From Megasphaera sp. AM44-1BH (GTDB lineage Bacteria > Bacillota > Negativicutes > Veillonellales > Megasphaeraceae), in NCBI RefSeq assembly GCF_003467125.1, contig NZ_QSFA01000028.1:1-24547 (forward strand): DNA of 24,547 bases, given 5' to 3'. The notes under the pieces are model-generated. The model made no database searches and was not told where the DNA came from. It saw only the letters and a list, made by a program, of their open reading frames with translations. The position numbers were made by a program, and so were the translations under genes. Below, piece after piece: positions 11,616-17,067 of this stretch (within the stretch, counting starts at the first letter, position 1; every line of letters starts with the position of its first letter).

Positions 11616-11674
11616 GAATCCAGTCCGGAGTTCTTTCAAAACGTTCGGAAAAGAATTTTTAAGGAGGAATTCAC

Positions 11675-11884
11675 ATGCCAGTTATTACCAAAGACACAGG
11701 TATCATCGAAGCTGTCCAGAAATATCCACAGATCGTGCAGATATTCCAGGCTTATGGTCTCGGCTGCATCGGCTGCATGGCCGCTCATTTTGAAACCATT
11801 GGCGAAGGTGCCGGCGCACACGGCATTGACGTAGACGCTCTGATTGCAGATCTGAACGAATGCATCGCTGACAGCAATAAATAA
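11675..11884 (+). CDS. DUF1858 small CxxC redox-type protein
   Basis: A 69-residue cytosolic protein starting MPVITKDTGIIEAVQKYPQI, preceded by AAGGAGG about seven bases before the ATG. It fits the DUF1858 / hybrid-cluster-protein-associated disulfide domain family: the PQIVQIFQAYGLGCIGC segment with its CIGC pair and the later HGIDVDALIADLN are family hallmarks, and the length is typical of a stand-alone member. The family is linked to redox or metal-cluster chemistry in anaerobes, but no exact reaction is established. It stands alone with its own promoter and terminator, so no partner can be read from its neighbours. Confidence 0.85.
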   Translation: MPVITKDTGIIEAVQKYPQIVQIFQAYGLGCIGCMAAHFETIGEGAGAHGIDVDALIADLNECIADSNK

Positions 11885-11895
11885 GTTAAAAAAAA

Positions 11896-11931
11896 GCCGC
11901 GGCACAGGATATATTCTATGCCGCGGTTTTT
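11896..11931 (+). terminator. Rho-independent terminator of the DUF1858 gene
   Basis: CCGCGGCA (11897-11904) pairs with TGCCGCGG (11919-11926) and is followed by a T run. It begins 12 bases after the stop codon. Confidence 0.85.
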
Positions 11932-11933
11932 CC

Positions 11934-11989
11934 ATATAAACATAAAATGCGCCGGAGCTTCCCCTCTCCGGCGCATTTTATGTTTATAT
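11934..11989. terminator. Bidirectional terminator with a perfect 24-bp stem
   Basis: The arms 11934-11957 and 11966-11989 are perfect inverted repeats with an 8-base loop. The GC-rich core GCGCCGGAG/CTCCGGCGC is flanked on both sides by ATTTTATGTTTATAT, so it presents a GC stem followed by a U-rich run in either direction. It sits between converging transcripts: DUF1858 from the left and the membrane peptide from the right. Confidence 0.7.
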
Positions 11990-12057
11990 AGATGTATGAA
12001 AGTATCTGTGAATATTAAAGAATCAGAGCCAGTGCGGCTACTGCTACTGCACCTATA

Positions 12058-12089
12058 TCAAAAACAGGCTGTCTTTACAGGCAGCCCGT
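12058..12089 (-). terminator. Terminator of the small membrane-peptide gene
   Basis: On the reverse strand ACGGGCTG pairs with CAGCCTGT (one G-T pair) around a loop of about ten bases, followed by TTTTTGA. It lies 11 bases after the stop codon at 12100. Confidence 0.65.
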
Positions 12090-12099
12090 TCTCCATTGC

Positions 12100-12183
12100 T
12101 TATTCAAAATAAATAACTGCAGCAGCCAGTCCGATAATAACAACCGTTGTCAGCAGTGGTACAGCTTTTTTCAGTGCGTCCAT
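12100..12183 (-). CDS. 27-residue single-pass membrane peptide
   Basis: I do not recognise a family. The ATG at 12183 follows AAAGGAGAGG at good spacing and encodes MDALKKAVPLLTTVVIIG then LAAAVIYFE: a short charged N-terminus with two lysines, an uninterrupted hydrophobic helix of about 19 residues and a terminal Glu. An upstream in-frame ATG at 12294 has no ribosome site and would add a 37-residue soluble stretch, so I take the short form. The gene has its own near-consensus promoter, a leader of almost 200 bases that can pair with its ribosome site, and its own terminator. Small size, one transmembrane helix and a translation-blocking leader resemble type I toxins, but I see no antisense RNA; a small regulatory or respiratory-complex subunit is equally possible. 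Confidence 0.65.
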   Translation of the reverse strand: MDALKKAVPLLTTVVIIGLAAAVIYFE

Positions 12184-12196
12184 GGTTACACTTCCT

Positions 12197-12261
12197 CTCC
12201 TTTGGTTCTCAGGATGTTTTCTGTTTGATACGTTGAAAACGGGGGGCGGAATCCAAAGGAG
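12197..12261 (-). promoter_or_regulatory. Leader segment able to sequester the membrane-peptide ribosome site
   Basis: On the transcript CTCCTTTGG (12253-12261) is perfectly complementary over nine bases to CCAAAGGAG (12197-12205), which is the ribosome-binding site of the 27-residue peptide. The first element can instead fold locally as GGAG-ACAG-CTCC, which would free the ribosome site. This looks like a two-state translational switch; the folding is inferred by eye only. Confidence 0.45.
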
Positions 12262-12383
12262 CTGTCTCCTGTTCTGACAATAGAAACATAGCATGTCTGG
12301 GAATCAATTTCTACAGTACTAGGATACTAAATGATAGGTACAATAGATGATAAACTAGATGATTTCTTTCTTTTCATAAATAT

Positions 12384-12411
12384 ATTATAACCCATTTAAT
12401 ACGCTTGTCAA
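12384..12411 (-). promoter_or_regulatory. Strong sigma-70-type promoter of the membrane-peptide gene
   Basis: On the reverse strand a perfect TTGACA (12406-12411) is followed after 16 bases by a perfect TATAAT (12384-12389). Transcription would start near 12377, giving a leader of about 190 bases before the ATG at 12183. Confidence 0.75.
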
Positions 12412-12418
12412 ACAGTAA

Positions 12419-12442
12419 TATATATTATGACCATAATATATA
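12419..12442. promoter_or_regulatory. 24-bp palindrome next to the membrane-peptide promoter
   Basis: TATATTATG and CATAATATA form the core of 11-base inverted arms around a two-base centre. It ends seven bases upstream of the -35 box of the minus-strand promoter, where an activator or repressor dimer could bind. The sequence does not clearly match a regulator box that I know. Confidence 0.45.
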
Positions 12443-12532
12443 AAAACGCGACGAGTTATGCTATATAAGCATGTATAATTACATTACGTATTAAAAGCCG
12501 AAATGCCATTCTGTCTGCTACAGATAAAACAT

Positions 12533-12561
12533 TTGTTCTCTTTCTATTTTTATGATATACT
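12533..12561 (+). promoter_or_regulatory. Promoter of the small charged Rpn-tail-like gene
   Basis: TTGTTC (12533-12538) and TATACT (12556-12561) are 17 bases apart, and the -10 is extended (TGATATACT). The start codon at 12638 lies about 70 bases downstream of the expected start of transcription. Confidence 0.5.
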
Positions 12562-12637
12562 TGAATTGTATATAAATAATTTCTAACAAAAACAATAAGT
12601 TTTCCGTTACAAAAATAATCCTGAGGAGGTGAATGCC

Positions 12638-12832
12638 ATGTGCAGAGAAATGGAAAAATGGAGCATGGAAGAACGCCAGGAAGGGCGTCAGGAAGGCCGC
12701 CGGGAGGGAGAAAGCCGGCTGACGACTTTACTAAAATTATTAAAAGCCGATGGCCGCCTTCAAGATCTGGATTTAGCCATTGAAAACGAAGAGGTACGGA
12801 AAAAACTATATCTCGAATACCATATTGAGTAA
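12638..12832 (+). CDS. Short charged protein resembling the C-terminal tail of Rpn-family nuclease/transposase proteins
   Basis: A 64-residue protein beginning MCREMEKWSMEERQEGRQEG. The ATG at 12638 lies eight bases after GAGGAGG; a GTG at 12629 is too close to that site. The EGRQEGRREGES repeat and the LLKLLKADGRLQDLDLAI segment look like the C-terminal tail of Rpn (PD-(D/E)XK recombination-promoting nuclease, often labelled putative transposase) proteins in gut Firmicutes. The nuclease domain is absent, and the sequence upstream is non-coding with a plausible promoter. It is therefore either a small stand-alone gene derived from such a tail or the last piece of a decayed copy. Stand-alone tail genes are known for this family as products of internal starts, which is my recollection and not checked. 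Confidence 0.55.
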   Translation: MCREMEKWSMEERQEGRQEGRREGESRLTTLLKLLKADGRLQDLDLAIENEEVRKKLYLEYHIE

Positions 12833-12851
12833 ATGAAACGGAAGATTTCAT

Positions 12852-12902
12852 AGTACACGAAAAGGCGCTGTTCCAATGAAGACAGCGCCTTTTTCGTGTA
12901 CT
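12852..12902. terminator. Bidirectional terminator between the Rpn-tail gene and the aldolase
   Basis: AGTACACGAAAAGGCGCTGT pairs with the reverse arm ending in TTTTTCGTGTACT over about 20 bases with one bulged base. The stem has A runs on one side and T runs on the other, so it can stop transcription from both converging genes. Confidence 0.85.
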
Positions 12903-12906
12903 ATGA

Positions 12907-13752
12907 TTATTTTTTCAATGCACAAATATCAATATACGTCTGTACGACCTGACTCATCGCCGTTTCGGCAGCTTTTGTCATTTTTTCGAATCGTGTATTG
13001 GGATCCATATGAGTAGCGAGGAAATCCCGTGCAGCCTGAATTCCCGTCGTCGATACTTCCGTATTTACATTGATTTTGCGGATTCCCCGGCGGATAGCTT
13101 CCTGCAGCAACGCTACAGGAATTCCCGAACTGCCATGGAGGACCAGTGGGACCGTGACAGCCTGCCGGATATCATCGAGGCGGTCCAGATCCAGACTGGG
13201 CGTACCCTTATAAATACCGTGGGCATTTCCGATGGCTATGGCCAGGGCATCGACACCGCTTTTCTCAGCATACTGGCGGGCCGCAGCGACGGTCGTGTAT
13301 CCTGTACCAGGGTGAACGCTGCCTGTACCATCTTCTTCATTCATATAGCCTAATTCGCCTTCGACGCTGACATGGAGATCATGTGCCATACGTACAATAG
13401 CCTTCGAATCTTCAATATTGTCAGCCAGCGGCTTTGCTGATCCGTCGAACATGACAGAGGTAAAACCAGCCCGCAAAGCGCGCAGGATATTCCGCTGACT
13501 CCGGCAATGGTCCAGATGAAGTACCACTGGCAATTGTGCATCGCGGACATAAGACAATATCAAAGCCGCTGCCGATTCAATCGGCATATGACTATCATAG
13601 GACTCACCAAACGCAATGATGACAGGTGAATCTTTTTTCGTCGCCGCCTGCCAGACGGCCTGGACAGATTCCACATTATAGACATTGAAGGAAGGGACAG
13701 CTATATTTTTTTCTTCTGCATAATGCAGCATGTCCCGGAGATTAATAAGCAT
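12907..13752 (-). CDS. Class II fructose/tagatose-bisphosphate-type aldolase (GatY/KbaY-like)
   Basis: A 281-residue zinc-dependent cytosolic aldolase. The TIM-barrel landmarks are all present: LHLDHC with catalytic Asp81 and zinc ligand His82, VEGELG near 130-135, IGNAHG with His178, LVLHGSSG with His206, and KINVNTE near 226-232 for the phosphate. The length and ligand spacing match the short GatY/KbaY branch rather than the longer FbaA branch. It is the last gene of the operon: its ATG lies 14 bases after the kinase stop and has its own TAGGAGT site. In this setting it most likely cleaves the phosphorylated oxo-acid made by the two upstream enzymes into a triose phosphate (possibly dihydroxyacetone phosphate) and a small fragment. 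That substrate is inference. Confidence 0.88.
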   Translation of the reverse strand: MLINLRDMLHYAEEKNIAVPSFNVYNVESVQAVWQAATKKDSPVIIAFGESYDSHMPIESAAALILSYVRDAQLPVVLHLDHCRSQRNILRALRAGFTSVMFDGSAKPLADNIEDSKAIVRMAHDLHVSVEGELGYMNEEDGTGSVHPGTGYTTVAAARQYAEKSGVDALAIAIGNAHGIYKGTPSLDLDRLDDIRQAVTVPLVLHGSSGIPVALLQEAIRRGIRKINVNTEVSTTGIQAARDFLATHMDPNTRFEKMTKAAETAMSQVVQTYIDICALKK

Positions 13753-13766
13753 AGATGACTCCTATC

Positions 13767-15197
13767 TCAGGCATTCATCATGGCCACGACATCACGCAGA
13801 GTCGTCACAGCCCCGACATTGCCCGGAAATACGACATAGCTCATGCCAGGGAATTTGCTTTCGCTTCCGGCTTTCCACGCAGGAATGCCAGGAGCCACCT
13901 GACCGAGAACCAGTGCTTTCTTGATAGACAGGCCTTTAGTCGCCACATCGCTGGACGTAATACCGCCTTTGGCAATGATGAATTTCGGCTGGACAGACAG
14001 GCGTGTCACAATGCTGACCAGTGCATCGGAAATCTTGACAGACACGCGGAGAGATTCTTCTTTCGTATCCATTTTCAACAGCTTGCGGCCTGTCATAACG
14101 GCGGTCGTAATACCTTTTTTCAGGTTCGCTTCTGTTTTATCGATAACGCGTTGGATTTCTTCTTCTAGTTTTTCATCACTTTCCAGGACCATGAGATGAT
14201 TGAATTCGATAAAATCAATATTATCCAGTTCTTTCAATTTTTCCAGCTGCTGGGTCGTCTTCTTGACATGGGAGCCGATGATGATGAGGCCGCCATTCGT
14301 GTTGCCGGCTACGACCAATTCTTCTTTCGTCAGCAGAGGTTTATCTGATACGCCACCCAGTACTTTGGTCAGAGCCGCTGCGGAACGGAACATGAAATGA
14401 CGTCCCGCTTTCATTGCCTTGAGCAATGCCAGGGCAAATACTTTGACATCAATGTAATCGGTGCAATTGACGATGACTTTGTTGAAATCATGGACCGCTT
14501 CCAGCTGGGCTGCCACTTTATCTATATTACCGGCCCGCAGATCTTCCAGGGCAATGCAGGTAACACTGTCAGCCTTATACGCACCGCCCGTTTTTTCTTC
14601 GATATATTCGGGCATAGTCGCCGCCGTATATCCAAAGGTGCTGTCCTGGGCAAATTCCGTTTCATTGGCCGGTACCAGATAGTCCCCTTCCTGTACGTAA
14701 TGAACGTTTCCAATCGTAAAGCGGCCGCCTTCTTTAAAGAATGGCATCAGGACTTCCCCGTCGATGACAGGAGCGCCATTCGCTTCCAGTGTATCTTTGA
14801 GGACCTGCGTTTCCAGTGGATAGTGGCCGCGCAGCGTGGAATCACTACGGCTGATGACGATGAAATCTTTGCCGGTCTTTTTGGCAATAGCCGATACCCG
14901 CTGTGCTATCGTCTGATGTACTTCCGTTGTATGCTGGCGTGAGAAAGCCCGGGAGTTAGTCAATACATAAAATTCTGAATTGGCTTCGTCAAAGCCCTGG
15001 GTCAGGGCATCTTCCGTCCATTCCGTGTATACAGATATGTCGTGTACTGTCTGGGTTCCTGTGGGATCATCGTCGAGGACGACGATTTTTTTATGGAATT
15101 CCTGTAATTCTTTCAGCAGTTCTTTCGTGATTTCTTCTTCATTCACCTGTACAGCCGGAAGGGTATTGAATAATTCTTCTTTTAATACTTTCGCCAT
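13767..15197 (-). CDS. Four-carbon acid-sugar kinase, DUF1537 family
   Basis: A 476-residue ATP-dependent kinase of the DUF1537 family, members of which phosphorylate D-threonate or 3-oxo-tetronate on C4. The N-terminal substrate domain shows DDDPTGTQTV (42-51) and SRSDSTLRGHYP (116-127), which grip the sugar acid. The C-terminal nucleotide domain shows AKGGITSSDVA (409-419) and FPGNVG (457-462). The length is usual for the family and all hallmark motifs are intact. The ATG at 15197 has AGAGGAG upstream and lies 23 bases after the dehydrogenase stop, so the two are co-transcribed. The exact acid (3-oxo-tetronate, as in OtnK, or another) cannot be settled from sequence; a dehydrogenase as partner favours an oxo-acid substrate. 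Confidence 0.9.
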   Translation of the reverse strand: MAKVLKEELFNTLPAVQVNEEEITKELLKELQEFHKKIVVLDDDPTGTQTVHDISVYTEWTEDALTQGFDEANSEFYVLTNSRAFSRQHTTEVHQTIAQRVSAIAKKTGKDFIVISRSDSTLRGHYPLETQVLKDTLEANGAPVIDGEVLMPFFKEGGRFTIGNVHYVQEGDYLVPANETEFAQDSTFGYTAATMPEYIEEKTGGAYKADSVTCIALEDLRAGNIDKVAAQLEAVHDFNKVIVNCTDYIDVKVFALALLKAMKAGRHFMFRSAAALTKVLGGVSDKPLLTKEELVVAGNTNGGLIIIGSHVKKTTQQLEKLKELDNIDFIEFNHLMVLESDEKLEEEIQRVIDKTEANLKKGITTAVMTGRKLLKMDTKEESLRVSVKISDALVSIVTRLSVQPKFIIAKGGITSSDVATKGLSIKKALVLGQVAPGIPAWKAGSESKFPGMSYVVFPGNVGAVTTLRDVVAMMNA

Positions 15198-15220
15198 GAT
15201 AATCTCCTCTTCTGCACTCC

Positions 15221-16117
15221 TTATTTTTCTTCCGTTTTGACAGTGACACCGGAAATCTGTTCGTAGAACTGAACGTAACCGGCATGGTCATCCATAATAT
15301 GACCGGACTGTTTAAGGCTGAGCTGGATCTGCTGTACGATTCCGGACAGGAACAGTGGTACCTGCAGATCACGGGCTGTATTCATGACATTCGTGATATC
15401 CTTCAGGTTGACCTTGATGGTGCCGCCGGCTTTAAAATCGCGGTTGAACATCTTCGGTGCTTTCGTTTCCAGAACGGTGCTGCCAGCCAGGCCGCAGCGG
15501 ACGGCTTCAAATACTTTCTTCGGATCTGCGCCAGCTTTCTGGGCCAGTACCAGTGCTTCGGCAACGGCACAGATATTGACATTTACCATAATCTGATTGG
15601 CCAGTTTCGTGACAGAACCACTGCCGGTCGGGCCGACGACGATCCAGCTGGAACCCATGGCTTCGAAAGCATCTTTGATTTTTTCAGCAGCTTTTTCATC
15701 GCCACCGATCATGAATGCCAGGGTACCATTAATAGCGCCTTCTTCGCCGCCGCTGACAGGAGCATCGAGGAAGGGGCAGTTTTTGGCAGCCGCCAGATCA
15801 CGGCATTGTTTGGATTCGATAGGAGAAACGGAGCTGCAATCGACGACGACTGTACCTGCATCGACGCCGGCCAGGATGCCGTCTTCTTTCGTGAGTACGT
15901 CCTGTACGATAGCTGCTGTCGGCAGAATAGTAAATACGGCATCTTTGCCTTTAGCCAGTTCTTTGACCGACGCTGCCGATTTACCGCCGGCCGCAACGAC
16001 TTCATCGACCAGTTCCTGTTTCAAATCGGATACGGTGACATCAATGCCGGCTTTCAGCATATTCATGACCATCGGTTTACCCATAATACCCAGACCTACA
16101 AACCCTACTTTTAACAT
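15221..16117 (-). CDS. NAD-dependent beta-hydroxyacid dehydrogenase (GarR/LtnD-like)
   Basis: A 298-residue enzyme of the 3-hydroxyisobutyrate dehydrogenase superfamily, which oxidises beta-hydroxy acids. It shows the Rossmann GLGIMG (8-13), the substrate loop DAPVSGGE (118-125) and GSGSVTKLANQ (165-175) with catalytic Lys171. An Asp at residue 31, at the end of the second strand, suggests NAD rather than NADP. I chose the ATG at 16117 because AAGGAGG lies eight bases before it; an in-frame ATG at 16141 has no such site. The enzyme could be annotated as 2-hydroxy-3-oxopropionate reductase (GarR), but its position before a DUF1537 kinase makes an L-threonate- or D-erythronate-type dehydrogenase more likely. 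Confidence 0.88.
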   Translation of the reverse strand: MLKVGFVGLGIMGKPMVMNMLKAGIDVTVSDLKQELVDEVVAAGGKSAASVKELAKGKDAVFTILPTAAIVQDVLTKEDGILAGVDAGTVVVDCSSVSPIESKQCRDLAAAKNCPFLDAPVSGGEEGAINGTLAFMIGGDEKAAEKIKDAFEAMGSSWIVVGPTGSGSVTKLANQIMVNVNICAVAEALVLAQKAGADPKKVFEAVRCGLAGSTVLETKAPKMFNRDFKAGGTIKVNLKDITNVMNTARDLQVPLFLSGIVQQIQLSLKQSGHIMDDHAGYVQFYEQISGVTVKTEEK

Positions 16118-16153
16118 AGTAATGACCTCCTTGACCAGCAATATAATAAAATT

Positions 16154-16822
16154 TTAATTGTCTGCTACGGTTTCAGCTGTGTGCAGGATTTCGCTGGTAA
16201 CCTGCATATGCTCTTCAAAGGCTCTGACTGCCCCTGTTTCATCACCGGCACGCAGAAACGTCAGAATACATTCATGCTCCCTGATTGCCTTTGCCATACG
16301 GTCTGTATCATGGAGAGAATGGACAGTTGCCTGTTCCTGCTTCGTATGGATCATATCAGAAACCTGCATCAGATACGGATTTTCTGTAAAGGCGACCAGC
16401 AGCCTGTGAAACGCTACGTCCGATTCGGAAAATTCATATTGATGATGTGATTTCGCAGCTTTCTTCGTCTTTTCGATACACAAAGCCAGTTGATCTAATG
16501 CCATCTGCCCTTTTTCTGAGCGGCAGTCCCGTACCAGCCTGCGTATGCCGAATTCCTCGATAGCCAGACGGGCCTCGATGATTTCGTCTATATCTTCTGA
16601 TGAGATAGCTTTGACACCAAAACCGCGGTTGCTATAAATTTCGACCAGGTTTTCATGCTTCAGGAGTTGTATCGCTTCCCGTACGGGGGTCCGCGATACC
16701 TGCAATTCGTCAGCGATCATCTGTTCAGAATAAATCGTATGTGGAGCGAGAGTTCCCCGGACAATAGCTGATTTCAGATATTCATACACCTGCTCTTTGA
16801 TGGAAATCTTGGTTATCACCAT
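16154..16822 (-). CDS. GntR-family regulator with FCD ligand domain
   Basis: A 222-residue repressor or activator of the FadR/VanR subgroup. The N-terminal winged helix (about 1-75) contains SRTPVREAIQLL, and the C-terminal all-helical FCD domain carries the SDVAFHR, AIREHE and FEEHM motifs that supply metal-binding Asp and His. The ATG at 16822 follows AAGGAGGTGA; the longer frame from 16876 would start upstream of this site and inside the promoter. It is the first gene of the operon, 36 bases before the dehydrogenase, and so probably senses the pathway substrate or an intermediate and controls itself and the three enzymes. Confidence 0.9.
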   Translation of the reverse strand: MVITKISIKEQVYEYLKSAIVRGTLAPHTIYSEQMIADELQVSRTPVREAIQLLKHENLVEIYSNRGFGVKAISSEDIDEIIEARLAIEEFGIRRLVRDCRSEKGQMALDQLALCIEKTKKAAKSHHQYEFSESDVAFHRLLVAFTENPYLMQVSDMIHTKQEQATVHSLHDTDRMAKAIREHECILTFLRAGDETGAVRAFEEHMQVTSEILHTAETVADN

Positions 16823-16850
16823 ATGAATCACCTCCTTATCGTCTTCGCTT

Positions 16851-16863
16851 GTATGTAGCATAC
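16851..16863. promoter_or_regulatory. Candidate GntR operator over the -10 box
   Basis: GTATG-TAG-CATAC is a perfect 5-3-5 inverted repeat that covers the -10 element. A bound GntR dimer would block RNA polymerase, which is the common layout for autorepressed FCD regulators. The spacing is plausible for the family; binding is not shown. Confidence 0.5.
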
Positions 16864-16885
16864 TACTCACTTGCATCTATGTCAA
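16857..16885 (-). promoter_or_regulatory. Promoter of the sugar-acid operon
   Basis: On the reverse strand TTGACA (16880-16885), 17 bases, then TATGCT (16857-16862). The leader to the ATG at 16822 is about 30 bases. Confidence 0.75.
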
Positions 16886-16898
16886 CACTCGTATCTAT
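16868..16898. repeat. 13-bp direct repeats spaced 18 bp around the -35 box
   Basis: CACTTGCATCTAT (16868-16880) and CACTCGTATCTAT (16886-16898) differ at two positions and overlap or flank the -35 element. The repeat period of 18 bp is close to two helical turns. Confidence 0.5.
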
Positions 16899-17010
16899 AT
16901 ATGTTATATAAAATTGTTATTCTCATTGCGTAATTCTAAACTTTCAGTCATGGGTACAATATATTATCTCCACATAAGTGCCAGACAGAATCTGTGGCCG
17001 CTAAAAAATT

Positions 17011-17043
17011 AAAAGGGCTTATCGTCGTGCGATAAGCCCTTTT
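17011..17043 (-). terminator. Terminator of ileS
   Basis: A perfect 14-bp stem (17011-17024 with 17030-17043, core GGGCTTATCG/CGATAAGCCC) with a five-base loop is followed on the reverse strand by TTTT and then AATTTTTT. It lies 24 bases after the ileS stop. Confidence 0.9.
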
Positions 17044-17067
17044 GTTGCCGGTAATTCCGGCAGGATA

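Larger units (their letters stand above)
11051..11674. other. AT-rich divergent intergenic region
   Basis: About 620 bases between the adhesin (minus) and the DUF1858 gene (plus), much richer in A+T than the genes on either side. It holds the putative adhesin promoter near 11146-11176 and the DUF1858 promoter near 11607-11615. A short open frame of 42 codons at 11484-11609 lacks a ribosome site. I see no RNA gene or mobile element in it. Confidence 0.7.

Noticed and set aside
11636..11935. Minus-strand frame opposite the DUF1858 gene
   Set aside because: Covers the DUF1858 gene and its terminator; no ribosome site.
15284..16114. Plus-strand 276-codon frame opposite the dehydrogenase
   Set aside because: Codon-aligned shadow of a gene with intact catalytic motifs.
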